64,000 nucleotides of DNA from Hermatobates lingyangjiaoensis (GCA_026182355.1 JAPFBL010000117.1:1417501-1481500), one strand, 5' to 3'; shown: positions 9,479 through 22,500, counted from the stretch's first letter. The notes: generated from the sequence alone by a model not told the origin. A program made the numbers and translations.

Positions 9479-9545
9479 AAAAACCCAACTTGAGTTGGTT
9501 TGATCATTGATTGTTATTTCACGTGTTTATGTGAAATCTTTTTAT

Positions 9546-11094
9546 ACTAATATATATATACTTAATTATATTCGCTATATACTTCAGTACAGACAACATG
9601 AACAAATATGATGGGTTTGCACGCCCTGAGGTCCCTTGAATACATGTTTCATGATGCCATTCTGTATGTACATTTCTGAATTGCTTCAGATATCTCATAT
9701 TCAGAGCATTTTAAGTACTCTTAAAAATATTATGTTTAAACTCATAAAAAATAGTAAATAAATCCATAGTTAATCATTTATTTACTAATCTAGTTTGAGG
9801 CTATGGAAATTAACAAATATAAATGTGATTTCTGGCATGACTTACCAAAGCTGTTCCAGTTATTGCACGATTTTTAACTTTATCGTTTGTGAAAAAATTG
9901 CAATTAACGTCAAATTACTAAAATTATTTTACGGGACCCATATGAGGGAGAACTTTATTATATTTGAGTAATTTTTAATTGTGGATACACCAGCAGAGCT
10001 AGGTTTTCTGGTTACTATGAAAATTTTGTAATTAATATTAATACTGTGTCTTTATATTGTTGTAAATGAAAAAAATGCGTGAATATAGAATATCAAATTG
10101 CGATACTTCACTAAAGTTTGGTAAATAGTTAATTCCTCTCTACAGTTCCATGTTATTATTTAGAACAATATTTCTTTTTCTTATAATTAACACAATATGT
10201 ATGACCACAACAAAATAATTAATTTCATAATTGTATTACCCATAAATTGTATGAATTTTGAGTTTCCTAAGACGTTTACGTGACAGCCAAATTGACATAA
10301 ATCCAAAATGGAAGTATTTCTGTTCTAAAATTTTTTACTCTTTGAAATGTAATGAATTGATTCGAGTCCACTTTAGATTACATTCAATTGGATTTGTCAT
10401 GTTATCATTTAATGATAGTAGCCATATTTGTGAAGTATTGCTTTTGTGTATTTTTCAGTAGAATAATCTTTAGATTATTGATTGTTGTAATATTTCAAAT
10501 ATTGTTCTGACCGTATGATCTTAACATTTTTTTCCTCAATTAAGCACATTCAACTTTTTTTTTTTTATTTTGTATTTCATTTCTGCATGTTCCACTGTAT
10601 ATTACATGCATCATCGTCAAATTGTACGCACTACTTCATTAACATGACATTACCATATGTAATACTTTCATTAACACTACAAAGTACTTATTTTAACTTA
10701 TTTTCATTCATTTATAATTCAACAATTAATTATCTTTTTCTTAAATATCTATGCTGTACAAAAATTTTAGAAATTCCTTATAATAAACTTTGCACATTCA
10801 ACTATGGATTAGATTCGTGAAAACCAATTATTTTTATTAACAATTGTTATTTGCTACGAATGCAGCTTGAAAGTTATATTTCTTGTATTGAAACTTGCTG
10901 GAAGCTCTCGTTAATGGTCATTCAATTTTATTTATCAATGATAGGAACTACTTTTCATACTTATGTCACCAAAACAATAATGAACCTAGTAGTTTAGGTT
11001 GCCTTTTATAATTAACGCATAAAGAATACTCTATTTAACTCTTTTCGTGACGTTTCTGGTTTCTCAAAAAGGTTATAAATAGAATGGTATATTG
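9546..11094. other. AT-rich stretch, no gene seen
   Basis: Short AT-rich frames (for example 10258-10461 and 10515-10820) have low-complexity, Phe/Leu/Ile-rich products and no family resemblance. Confidence 0.55.
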
Positions 11095-11225
11095 ACAACA
11101 AGATTTCACATAAACACGTGAAATAACAATCGATGATCATACCACAATATGAAATGAAAAAAAAATTTAAGATATTTCAACCGTAACAAGCTGTCTTCGT
11201 TATAGTCAAAAACCCAACTCAACTT
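11095..11225 (-). repeat. Degenerate Penelope terminal arm, family A
   Basis: Starts near AAGATTTCACATAAACACGT and ends near AAAAACCCAACTC. The hammerhead core in it (about 11165-11207) has several substitutions (CUAUAACGA in place of CUCUGACGA). Confidence 0.7.
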
Positions 11226-11260
11226 GTAGTTATATCATGGTATATTGATTTTATACACAT

Positions 11261-11581
11261 TGTACTCATTGGCTAGCACAGATCCTTACGGGCCACGGGG
11301 ACTTCAATTCATACCTCCATAGATTCAAGAAAGTTGAAAGTCCGATGAGTCCGTGTGGAGTAGCCCCCGAGACAGTAAAGCACGTGCTCGAGGAATGTGA
11401 GCGTTTTTCCTTGCTACGGTGGAAGTTTATGCTCGATACGGGAACGTTTGTAGCAAGTGCGTACAAAAAGGCCTTCCTTGATAAATACCGAGCCTCATTC
11501 CTCGAGTACGTGCATGACATAGGAAGAATGAAAAGAGTGCTTGCATTCCCGGCAGTGACCCACGGGAGTCGAGTAAAATGA
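11261..11581 (+). pseudogene. Non-LTR retrotransposon ORF2 C-terminus
   Basis: An open frame reading QILTGHGDFNSYLHRFKK, then SPCGVAPETVKHVLEECERF, ending at a stop at 11579-11581. The LTGHG-F-YLHRF segment and the Cys-rich SPCG...ETVxHVLxEC segment are typical of the region after RNase H in R1/I-group LINEs, a CCHC-like C-terminal domain. The RT and endonuclease are absent because of 5' truncation. Confidence 0.75.
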
Positions 11582-11868
11582 AAGCCCCCCCCCCCCCCCC
11601 TTTTTCCCTGCTGGTAAGGTAAAAAGTCAACAATCAGGCAAATTGTTTTTTCTGGATACCCGATTTGAATACGCTGACCTGATACTGATGCGTGAAGTTA
11701 GTCTTGATGCGCGACGTATATCGTGCGAGCCCGCCTCCGCGTGGTCACCTCGGGCACTTTGGAGTAATCTAAAGTGGCTAAAGAGTAGCACGTTAAACTA
11801 GTCGGCATGATTTGATTTTTGGTGGTTATATGGCCGAAAGGCTTAGAAACACATATAATGTCAAAACA
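11261..11868 (+). mobile_element. 5'-truncated R1-like non-LTR retrotransposon
   Basis: About 608 bp: the last part of an ORF (to 11581), a run of 16 C at 11585-11600, then a 3' UTR richer in GC than the surroundings. It is flanked by imperfect direct repeats starting GTATATTGATTTTATAC (11240-) and GTATATTGATTATATAC (11869-), a target-site duplication of roughly 17-21 bp. 5' truncation and a variable-length duplication are hallmarks of target-primed insertion. A second copy with a similar 3' region is at 42905-43420. Confidence 0.75.
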
Positions 11869-12101
11869 GTATATTGATTATATACATTTATAATGGCATA
11901 AAAATAATAGGATAATTGAAGTTTAATGTAAGACAAATGTTTTCCAAAACACACACTCACAAGAAAGTGTTTCACATTATTATTATTAATTCAGTTTAAT
12001 TTTTAGTATATTCAGTAACTATTTTTTGCTGTTACTGACTGGACGACACAATAGAAATTAACAAATCTTTTTTACCATATATTTTTTGATATATTCGACT
12101 T

Positions 12102-12725
12102 TTAAGGTTTTAACGTAAATATATAAACTGTTTCTTGGTTACGAACTAAAACTGTTATAGATTTCAAAGATGGGTTTCTTGAGAATTCTTGGTCTAAAGA
12201 AATAACACTCCGGTTTATACGCCGATTTTTCGCCAAAAATTGTTCCGAATTCTCTAGGCTAAAAACGACGTATTGACTAGATAAGTAGTGAAACAAATGC
12301 ATCCACGAAGTATCTACCAACAGGAAACAAAAAACACAATAAACCAAACCATAAACACCACATGAGATAAAAGAAAACCACAAATATAACCACTGTTATT
12401 GTTTTTCAATAGTAAAGATGTATTGTTTAAACATAATTACATTTTCTTTTAATTATTAAGGCCAACAACATTTTAATCAGATAAGTTTTACTTTATGTGG
12501 TGTTATAGTTTTGTTTATTGTGTTTTTTGTTTTCTGTTGGTTATTCAGTAAATGTATTTGTTTTCACAACTTATATCGTCAATAAATTGTTTTTAGCCTT
12601 CAAAATGCTGAACAATTTTTGGCAAAAACGTCGGCGTATAAACAGGAGTTCTGTCCAATTTCTTTTATGGACCTTTATTAGTATGTTAACACGACAGCGG
12701 TTCCAATTGGAATAACATATATTAC
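12102..12725. repeat. Long inverted repeat (arms about 12117-12400 and 12465-12720)
   Basis: The two arms are reverse complements over roughly 250 bp with visible divergence; shared blocks include TTTATTGTGTTTTTTGTTT and GGCGTATAAAC. The spacer is about 70 bp. No transposase and no clear terminal motif. It may be a foldback or MITE-like element, or a decayed pair of Penelope termini. Confidence 0.65.
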
Positions 12726-13590
12726 AGTAATTGAAATCAGACATTTAAAGCTCAACTCTTTCTGGACACTAATTCTTTGTCAATGCATAAAATAAATGAA
12801 AAACACTAATATTATCAAACGAAAATCAATCAACATTATTTTTTTAAGTGATGGCGTATTATGCACCTACTGAGAAGTATCATTCATGCCTTTTTTCTGT
12901 TTCAATACATTTATTTCCCTATAATAATGGGATTTTATTAAAAAAATATTAAAACATAAATTAAAAGAAGTAGTAAATGAAATTTATGCATCAAAGTCTA
13001 AACTACAATAATAAAATCAGAAAATGACTAAAATCTTTAAACAAAACAATTGGATTTATCTCAGTTTGATGGACACCAACAAAGATAACTTGTTTTGGTT
13101 GAAAGATTGTTGTAATTTTTTACTCTGATTTTTTTTACTGTTGTTTAGAAGTTGATTTTTATTCCAACTTCTAGTCGAGGTCGACTAGAATATATTCTAG
13201 AAGCTCTGTACATTATAGATAAAGCACTAAAAATAAATAATGAAAGCTCAAATTTCAACAGGGTTCTGAAGTTAAACTTAGGATTAAAAGTATTTAGATA
13301 AATCCGTTACTTAGGGTGAGGCGGCATAGGTGGATGACCTACTACCTGGAACAATCCCCCCACTAAACTGATGTTTCAACCCTTAACTCGGACACAGTGC
13401 AGCCAGTGGCGTAGCAACTATTTTTGCCGCCCGAGGCGGTCATAAAATTCCTACCCTCCCCACCATCACTGGCCATTTATAATTTGTTAACATTCAAAAC
13501 TCCATAACGTTCTGAAAATATTTATTTTCATCGAATTATAATCAAGGATTTAATTTCAGACTGCTGTCATTGGTTCTAATCTTATATTAC
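12726..13590. other. AT-rich stretch with a degenerate family A inverted pair
   Basis: Bases 13003-13140 resemble a decayed family A pair (ACTAAAATCTTTAAACAAAA on the left, GGTTGAAAGATTGTTG on the right). Bases 13402-13440 start CAGTGGCGTAGCAACT, the kind of end seen in hAT elements, but no convincing partner end was found. Confidence 0.4.
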
Positions 13591-13595
13591 CGTAC

Positions 13596-13800
13596 TCGTA
13601 TATATATATATATATATATAATAGGTGTGTTCTTTAATCGGGGTTCGGTCAATTTTCCAGGATAAAAACACCTAAACCTAAAACCTAATAGGTTTTAAAT
13701 AAAACCGAAACATTGGCAACGAGAGTTTAATTTTTTATCCTGGAAAATTGACCGAACCCCGATTAAAGAACACACCTATTATATCAAACGGTCGATATAT
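13596..13800. repeat. Inverted pair of Penelope-type termini, family F
   Basis: Arms of about 48 bp (ATAGGTGTGTTCTTTAATCG on the left, its reverse complement ending near 13780), then TCAAACGGTCGATA. Inside, a 6-bp helix GGUUUU/AAAACC followed by GAAA resembles a decayed hammerhead stem II plus core. Related single arms lie at 4705-4790, about 21790-21880 and 44880-44915. Confidence 0.6.
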
Positions 13801-13815
13801 ATTATTGAATCTGTT

Positions 13816-14013
13816 TATATATATATATATATATATATATAAAGATTTCACATAAACACGTGAAATAACAATCAATGATCAAACGACAATAAGAAATGGG
13901 AAAACAAGATCTGCACCTAGTGTTCAGTTGGGTTTTTAACTCTGACGAAGACTGCTTGTTACGGTTGAAAGATCTTAGTCTTGTTTTCCCATTTCTTATT
14001 GTGGTTTGATCAT

Positions 14014-14047
<34 letters not shown>
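13816..14047. repeat. Inverted pair of Penelope termini, family A, between (TA)n tracts
   Basis: Left arm 13842-13910 is truncated before its hammerhead. Right arm 13918-14018 is complete. (TA)n runs lie at 13816-13841 and 14016-14047, directly at both outer ends. Confidence 0.8.
13938..13980 (+). ncRNA. Hammerhead ribozyme motif, family A
   Basis: Core CUGACGA/GAAA and stem III AGAUCU intact. Stem I is shortened to 3 bp (AACU against AGUC), and stem II has a C-to-T change giving a wobble. Confidence 0.55.
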
Positions 14048-14050
<3 letters not shown>

Positions 14051-14059
14051 AAAAGATAT

Positions 14060-14282
14060 CACATAATTAGGATTAGTATTAGAATTACTCTTATAAAGAT
14101 TTATTATGTTATGAACCAATTAGTACATAATTAATATAATTAGTTATACATTAGCTTATAATTATTATTATAATGGACGAAGGGGAAAAAGCCCGGGGGA
14201 GAGGACCTAGTCCTCTCTGTACGGCTACCCCAGTATTTATAACCGGAACTTGTTCCAAATAAAGAATTTATTCATTCAATCA
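14060..14282 (+). mobile_element. Possible non-LTR retrotransposon 3' end
   Basis: A GC-richer block (GGAGAGGACCTAGTCCTCTC, CGGCTACCCCAGTATTTAT) is followed by an AATAAAG and an ATTC-type tail (TTTATTCATTCAATCAC), as at the 3' ends of some insect LINEs. No coding sequence remains. Low certainty. Confidence 0.35.
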
Positions 14283-14284
14283 CT

Positions 14285-14352
14285 CATATCACATATATAC
14301 GTTAAATAACAATCAATGATCAAACCACAAAAAGAAATGGGAAAACAAGACC
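14285..14352 (-). repeat. Truncated Penelope terminal arm, family A
   Basis: Matches the outer part of family A (CAATCAATGATCAAACCACA, AAATGGGAAAACAAGAC) and stops before the hammerhead. Confidence 0.7.
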
Positions 14353-16490
14353 AATTTTTTCATATTTTCTTTTTTTTACCCCTTCAAAATGCCTACCCCA
14401 TGGCTCGGACCTCCCCCCTCCTCCTCATTGACTGCAGTTAGGCATCGACTTTGCTGTGATATGGCAATAGATTGATTTTAATTTCTATTTTAGCAATAAG
14501 TTTAGCCATAATATCCTGATATTGGTCTACGAGACTGGAAATGTGTGAATTGCTAATTTTTTTTTAGCCATTTGTTAAAATATTTTAAAGTGTTTAAACA
14601 CTAAAAAAAAATTGTTGAATTGATTTTTTTTTTCTATTTTCGTAAGAGCTGAGAAAATCATGCAGGACAATAATTCTCAAAAAAATATAGCATGATAGTG
14701 GTGTCAAGTTTACATTTAATAACTGGATTCTCATATCTGGAGCAGCATCCAATCGGCTTCGATACTTAGTGGTTTTATTATATTTAATTAAATTAATTAA
14801 TCGTTATGGTAGTTAGGGTGATTTGTTAGCAGGGGTTGTATGTTAGAACAGCATCGAAAAATACAAAAGTAGTCTCAGCATTCATAGCTAGACAGGGTGA
14901 ATCAACCAACTTGCAAGTAGGTGATGTGACTTATTAAAAGTTTATGAATATCTTCGAATAAATAAAGAAATTGACAGGTATATGTATTAAGAACGAACAC
15001 ATTGACTTCTTTGGGATGAAGTAAGTCTCTCTTGGCGAACAGAACTGTAAATTAAGTGTTGTCACTCATCGAGGAAGTAGGATTAAGATCAGTTCTTGAG
15101 AGGGTCTTTAAGACTAAGTTCATTCAGTCTTTTTTTTTAGTCTCCTTACTGAAAAGTCCACAGTCCGTAAGGATAACGTGGAACCTTAATAGAAAGACAT
15201 GAACAACAGTTTGGGATTTCTGGTCAGCCTTTAAGAAAATTCAAAAATGATGTAAAGATGGGAAAGATGTATGTGACTTTGTATATTCATATGAGTAGAA
15301 ATTTGAATCATATTTTAATTAAAAAATGTGTGTTAAATTATACTGCTTTTTTAGTTTGCCTATTAACTTTTGAATGATATAATCTACCTTTTATTCTAAA
15401 AACCTCCTTGAAATAAACTGATAATAGAATTTAAAGACTAAATGACTTGTGTCTCAAAAATAGTCATAGTCTCTTTAAAAATTCTATTGACGTTGTTCAT
15501 AAATTTTTATTCAAGAATATACTTTATAAATATTTATTTAAGACCATATTAATATATATGGTAGCTTCTATTTTGTCTTCTATTTGGCAACTTTTAAATC
15601 TAGGTACTCCAAACCCTTTGTTATAGACATCTATCTATCTCTCTTGTTATTGAACTTAGCTACTAGGTGATATTTATTATAAAGTTGTTAATTTACTTAT
15701 TATATTCTGAATACTTCATATAGATAGCCGTTATATATTTGTACTAGTTCAATGTTATAAGTAGATGTTTTGAATATTACCTCATTGATTTAAGAGGTAA
15801 GTGTCTATTTCGGTAGTACATAATATCTTACATATTTTGTAATTGTTCTTTCTTTAATATTTATATGTCTCGTGTATATAGCTCCAAAAAAATAGCATAT
15901 TTTATATTTTAGTTTGGTATGTACTTTATACTGATGTATTAAATTGGAATATAATTCAAATCGAATAATTGTTACTTATGCTACCATATATTCTATACAT
16001 TCATCCTAGCAGTTGTCTACTTTTATTTAAGTTTTATTCATATAAACAACAATTAAAGGTGTAATAGTTTATATTTGACTTCTATGTCAATAATTTCATA
16101 AAAATAATAATTAGAATGAAATAGTCATTAGATTGAAATAATTTGAGATTTTCCACACCCAATAAAACTTTTTTTTTATTTATACTTAATTTATAGTTAA
16201 TATTTTTTAAAATATATTTGCAGTTATTTCCTCAACTTATTTACTAATGTCTTTAATTGTTATAAAATAAAGACTGATTTAATACTTGATATATTAAATT
16301 TCTATTTGATCATTAATTGGACAAGAAAAAGAGCTATTGTTAAGAGGATTATTTATAAAAAAGGCTGCATATTAAATCGTTCTTATTTTAAAAACAATGC
16401 AAAATATATCTGAAATTCAGATATGTTTTCAATAGGCTAAAATAATCCTGTGCTATCTCTTCAATTACTTTACTAAGGATATACACCTGA
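14353..16490. other. Upstream region of SDR gene 1, no gene seen
   Basis: AT-rich. A possible 3' splice site ending TTGCAG lies at about 16499, 15 bases before the start codon, so a 5' non-coding exon somewhere here is likely but was not located. Confidence 0.45.
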
Positions 16491-16514
16491 TGTTGCAGCT
16501 GAAAGGAAGCAGTT

Positions 16515-19500
16515 ATGGACAAGTGGGTAGGGAAAGTAGCCATTGTGACAGGAGCCAGTGCTGGTATAGGACAGGCTACTGCACGTCTTCTTGCAGAACA
16601 TGGACTAACAGTGGTTGCGATGGCACGCAGATTAAACAAACTTAAGGTAAAAAATTTGGTCATTTATTTAGTATGAATAAATCATACTAAAGTAATATAA
16701 TCAATAACGTGGTATTTAATAGTATTGAGGAGTTTTCAATGAATAGTAACCTCATTTATAGTCAATATCATGCATTTTGAATAGTTTAACAAGTAGAGAT
16801 GTTGTTGGGAAAATACCCTATTCGCTCGTCCTTGTCTACTAATTCAAGTGATAGTCTATGGCTGTATATTTTAACTCATGCGTAATTTAACCGAAAATAA
16901 TAAATTTTTCATTAAGGTTTAACGCATCAATCAAATAATAGCTCTATAAGTCAATTGGTATTTTGATTTACATAATACAATGTGGTATTTACTTAGTAAC
17001 AAATGAAAAATTTCCTAATAATTTTGCTAATGGGGATTTCAATGGTGCCCTGTATAGATCATAATTACTTCGGCATAATTGATATGATTTTTGTATATTT
17101 TATTTGTATGTAAACATACATAATATTTGGTAAACTACTTAAGAAAAACAGTAACTAAGATAAAAGTAATATTTGCAGGATTTAGCAGATTCATTCAAAG
17201 GAAAAGGAAAGATTATTCCTATGGAGGGTGATGTCACGAATAGTACTGCTCTCGAACAGGTCTTCAAGAAAGTGCAAAAGGAGGTGGGACAGCCACGCAT
17301 TCTCATTAATAATGCAGGAACTCTCGGCAACGACATACTCCTAAAGAGTCAGTTTTTTTTCTACATTTGTTTAAGTTTAACCCGATCTTTAAATCTTGAG
17401 AACATTTTTTAGTAGTAAATTATGATATTAGTTTATATAATTTCTAAGCGGAGTATTCTATATTTTTGAATCATATACCATCTCTTCATTAACTGATTAT
17501 TTATGTAGAAGTCATAATTATAGGCTAAGAAATAATGGATAAGTTTAAAGACAATTCAAACCTAAAGTTGAGGAATGTTGTGTCTACTGTATGTTTATAA
17601 ATAACATCTTTGTATATAGTTTTCTCCATGAAATCCATTCTTGTTTCATTAGCACATAGTTTATACATAAGGGACTAACCAGCTTCAGCATTGAGTGTAT
17701 CATACATATCGTGGTGTATCATACATCATCATATCCTATAATATAGTATGGAACCAACATTCATCCTTGGTGGAGATAGGATAGTTACAAATTGAGCAAG
17801 TCGTCAGACAATATTCTACCAATTTGACTGCAGTTAATGTACATGTATTGTTCTTTTTATTAATAGTTATAAATTCTTGATAGCAGCATCTGAAAATTCT
17901 TCACTAATAACTCCAATTTTGTTAAAAATTATTCAGTTCTTCACTCTATCCCAATATTTAGACATTATAATTTAATTATTATCAGAAGTTTTACTTTTTT
18001 TTCAATTTGATAATATTAATTTCTAAAAATATATCAAAATGAACAGATAAGGTAATTAAATCTTAGCAAATAAATTATTTTAAAAACTATTTTTTATCAT
18101 TTCTGTACAATTTCAGATTTAAATGTAGATGAATGGAAAAAATTATTTGACGTGAACTTTTTTGGTGTGATGTACTGCACGAAGTACTTTGTTGAATCTG
18201 TACGTGCTAACAAACCTGGACTATGCCAAATTATCAATGTTAACAGGTAAATGTTACTTTTTTTTTACATATTAATTAATTTAGGATGGATGCCTGATAA
18301 CAGTAGTTTGTGTAAACATAAAAGATACCAACTTACATAAGTAAAAGAAAAAAAAATATATAATTAAGATCTTTGATCAGTACCAATAATGGCACAGTCA
18401 ACAAAATGAATTAATCAAATGACAACAATAAATCTGTGGACAATAATCTACTTTAAAATAATAAATATAATATAAACTTTGTTGACAATCAATTCATTAT
18501 CTGTTAAATTTAATATGGTTGTCTTGTAGAAGTGTAATCAAACTTATAGATAATCGATTTTGCGATGTATTTACTTTAATGATATCTATTTTATAAGTTA
18601 TAACAAATTTGAAATTATTGACATCGAAGAATCTCATTAGTAATTATTATTAATTGAAGGCCTGAGTTCATTCGAGTCGTGCACAACACACCCATATCTG
18701 CCATATTCTACATCACTTTGGGGTTTCTAAAATCAGCTTCATTAGATTTTATGTTTTTTAATTAGTTTCATATTTACCTGTACAGAATCATCTCTCACAT
18801 TAATCTGTTTTAGGCATGATTTAAAAAATATTTTCTTTCTCTTAAACATGTTCACCTCGCATATGTTTATTGCTTTTCGAATTTTGTAACAATATGTTAG
18901 CATTGATTTAATGTATTTGTCCCTTTGTGTTATTATTAACTCGACCTTTGAATTTCCATTCTAATAGAGACAGAGACAGTTTCAGAAACAGAAAAGTCCG
19001 GAAATTGGAAAAACTAGTAATTAGGTAATACCTAATGGTGGGTAGGGTAGGCAAAGTGGTTGACTGCATGCTAGGAAATAACATAGTATACATAATATCA
19101 CTAAAACTTTCTTGAAGGACTAGGCTATCTCAGTTTCATTAACTTTAGCACACTACATATTTAATTTACATAAACACTATTATTAATACGTAATAACATT
19201 TAAAATGAACAAAAAAAAAAAGCCTAGCTTAACTGTTGACAGCAGCATCAAAGGATATATAGCCTAACCTCAACACATGGTTACACCGGCTGAATACTGT
19301 AATGGCCTATTTGAAAGAAATTGTAGTAGCGTAGGCAAATGGAAAGGAGGATACCTAGCCTATTCTCTGCCTCAACTTGCTTTAAATCACAATCACAATC
19401 ATCAAATACAGGTGGATACAGTTGGTTTATGTTTATTATACATTATAATACGTCATAATAATATGTTTTATGCATAATAAAGGTATAGTTTGCTTTACGA

Positions 19501-22500
19501 AATTGGTGTAGCTTAAGCTACTCGATCTCACTCTGCCCTTTTTGTGAATTATAAATACCCGTGTGAAAATTTATGCTATTCAGAAAAAAAAAAATACGGA
19601 ACCTTGAAAATACAGTTATTTGAAGTACAGGAATTGATTGTTGAGTACATATTGACTGCTATAATCATTATATACTGTTTAATATGCAATTTGAATTGTC
19701 TACACGTTTGACTTATGTTCATTGTATGATAAAATTTGTATGGTATTAATGTTTAACGGTTTACCACTGTTATCTATAATAATTTTTATTAAATTTTGTA
19801 AACAAATACTTTTATCCATTACCAATACTGGAAAATAATTTACTAAACTAGGATGGCAAAAAAATCGTGTGCAAACAAAGATCCGTCTTGGTTGAAATTA
19901 TCAAGTAATGTAATCTAGCACTTGACAAAGATGATTTTTGGTGAAATGTCTTTTCACTTGATCAGAATGTTTAAGTTATTTTAAAAAAGTAACTTCATCC
20001 GGTATGAATGGAAGGAGCTACTCATTATTTATGTTTATGGTCATTTTAGAAAGTTATGTAAGGCTAATTTATAAATGGAAAACAAATTATTTCTTAATTT
20101 ATAAATACTAACAATTATCATTAATGATTTAAACATTATTTGATCCGGTATGACAACAAAAACCTTATTTCTAATAATTCTGAATTACAGTAAGAGCTTT
20201 CTTTCTCATTGGGAATAAATCTTTTTGGAAGACGAAATATTTTTGGATTAAATTGTAAGTTAAAATTTACCTTAAATATTAACCATTTGTTGAGTTTTAA
20301 TGCGCATAAATTTCAAAATTTAGAGAATGTTAGCTTAAATACTGTAATATTTGGAAAAGATCAAATGAATAATGTGGCTAACTCTTTTATTGACGTAAGT
20401 TTAATAATCAGAAAGGGTGTTATAATTGAAATTATTAAAAGTATTTCTGACTTAGTTAAAGTTATTGATAATAACTACTAATAAGATTCAATATTATGAG
20501 GATAGTTGCCCTCTTTAAAGGGTTTATATCAACCGATATATATCGGATTTTCTTATCTTCTTATCCTTTATGTTCAAACAATATGTTCTAACACATTATT
20601 ATGGCTAATTATTTGGAAAAGTAGCTCTATTGCTGCACATTCTTCCTCAAAAACTACACAGATATTTCTTTCTGATCATCTTATAATGTGCTATGTGATT
20701 TGTGCCAGAAACTAAAAACTCACTGATATAGGTTAGGTTAGGTTGCAGTGGCAGTCCCACAAGAGAACACACGTAGGCCAAGCATTGGCCCTTTGTGATA
20801 CCACACAATGAAGATTGATTCTACAGTGGGAGTCCTAAATTTTGCCTAACTCAAATGTATTTAGAGTAGGGATCTTTAACGAGTACCTGACATCGTACAG
20901 GCTTGGGACCGACGGTTTAACGTCCCTCGGAGAAGGGAACGTCCCTTCTCCGAGGGACGACGAGCTCAGATTTATTCACCTCCCGCGTGAATAAATCGAG
21001 GGCCAGGTGAGGTTTGAACCCCGGTCTTCTCAGTTCAGAGGTGAGCACGTAACCACTGAGCTAGCCTGGCCCCCTCCGTCACTGATGTAAAAGAGCATTG
21101 ATCCATTTCGGAATGTCATACTGTTCTGCTATTATTGATTGTTATTGTTCTGTTTCATTACCAAGCCGGTGGTTTCGTGACAGACAGGAAATGTTTTTAG
21201 CTATGAGATAGTTACAAAGATATAAAAATAATATGAGAATAAGCTTCAAAAAGAAATTTGTAAGGTTTTCGAATTTAAATTAGATCTGAAACGATAAATG
21301 AAATATAATAATTCAGGAATAGAGTAGCAGCGACTACGAGTTCTTTAAATTATGCTATGTAGTTCTTGTACAGAGTTGATAATTTGAGAGAGTTTCCAAA
21401 ATTAGTAAAGGGGAATTCAACTGGGTTAAAGTAGCACCCAGAGTAGACCCCTTTTGGTCCTACAGTAGTGTAATAACAGCTGCATTCCTTCATCTAACCA
21501 GTGGTAATCAAACCTGATCTAGTTCACTCATGATCAGCCATTACACAAAGCTCAACTCACACAAAATCACCTAGCATAGCTTCCAGCGTACCTATATACT
21601 ATTACATAGTAGACTCAAAACATTGAACTCAGTGCAACAACAATTATGTCAAACATTTGAAATAAATTCAGGAAAAAAGAAAATGACGTATAAACGATTC
21701 AATGTTCTAAATAAAGTGTAAGTTCGTGAAAGATGTGCGATGTACATATCTAACAAGAAAAGACATCGAAGAATTTCCAAAAATATATCCCTCCTATTGA
21801 GGACAATAGGTCGGTCGGGAACTGACCGAGTCCCGATAAACTTTAGTTTTGTTTCTATTCCACGGTCGATACTTTTATCGATACTTATATATTGTATATT
21901 TTGTTATTGAGGGCTAGGTCATATAAAAGAAAATAAACTCCTTTCTTGGCCAACGCTTCAATGTATTGGTACATCATCTAAGAGGTCACATTTTCACATT
22001 ATTAAGAAGAGGTCAAGAACAATTTTTTGAGAATACTTGTATTTTTATACTTCGAATTAAATAAAAGGTTCTTGTGGACAATAAAAACTTTAACAAATAG
22101 GTAAGAACACAGAAAGTCATTACAGAACTCACTTTGAATCTATTTTTTCTCTCTTCCGCTAGGGTGGGGGGTGGGGGGGTCAGCATTGCGGTGGTTCCAC
22201 GAGTTTCTCTGGTGGTCAGTGGCAGTTTTCTTCTAAACATGAGTACTTCGCACTTCTTCCTGATGACGATGGATGTAGAAATATCGAAGTGAGTTCTGTA
22301 GTGACTTTCTGTGTTCTTTCCTATTTGTTAAAGTTTATATATATATAATAAATTAGTCAATGGAAACAACACGCTAAAGTCCACACAAATAAATCTATAA
22401 ATGTGTATATGAATTATATATACGAGAGAGTAATGAAACAACTACACTAATACCTGTTGATATTATCGTTAATGACATGCTTAATTATTTCATTTGCATA

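Larger units (their letters stand above)
9118..9545 (+). mobile_element. Internally deleted Penelope-like element
   Basis: Three PLE parts are joined: a terminal region with a hammerhead-like motif (9129-9166), the ORF N-terminus (9240-9402), and then directly a family A terminal arm (9403-9545). The RT and endonuclease between them are missing. Confidence 0.7.

Noticed and set aside
13596..13800. Active hammerhead in family F
   Set aside because: There is a good stem II followed by GAAA, but the CUGANGA box is lost and stem I and III cannot be formed.
13402..14438. hAT element starting CAGTGGCGTAGCAACT
   Set aside because: The left end is suggestive but no convincing inverted right end or 8-bp duplication was found.
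20209..20481. 90-codon frame in intron 3 of SDR gene 1 as a nested gene
   Set aside because: AT-rich, no recognisable motif, no promoter or splice evidence; likely chance.
20731..21078. tRNA gene on the minus strand
   Set aside because: A and B boxes and a 7-bp acceptor-like stem are present, but the D and anticodon arms do not fold well, a SINE body and tail follow, there is a target duplication, and a second copy exists. SINE is the better call.
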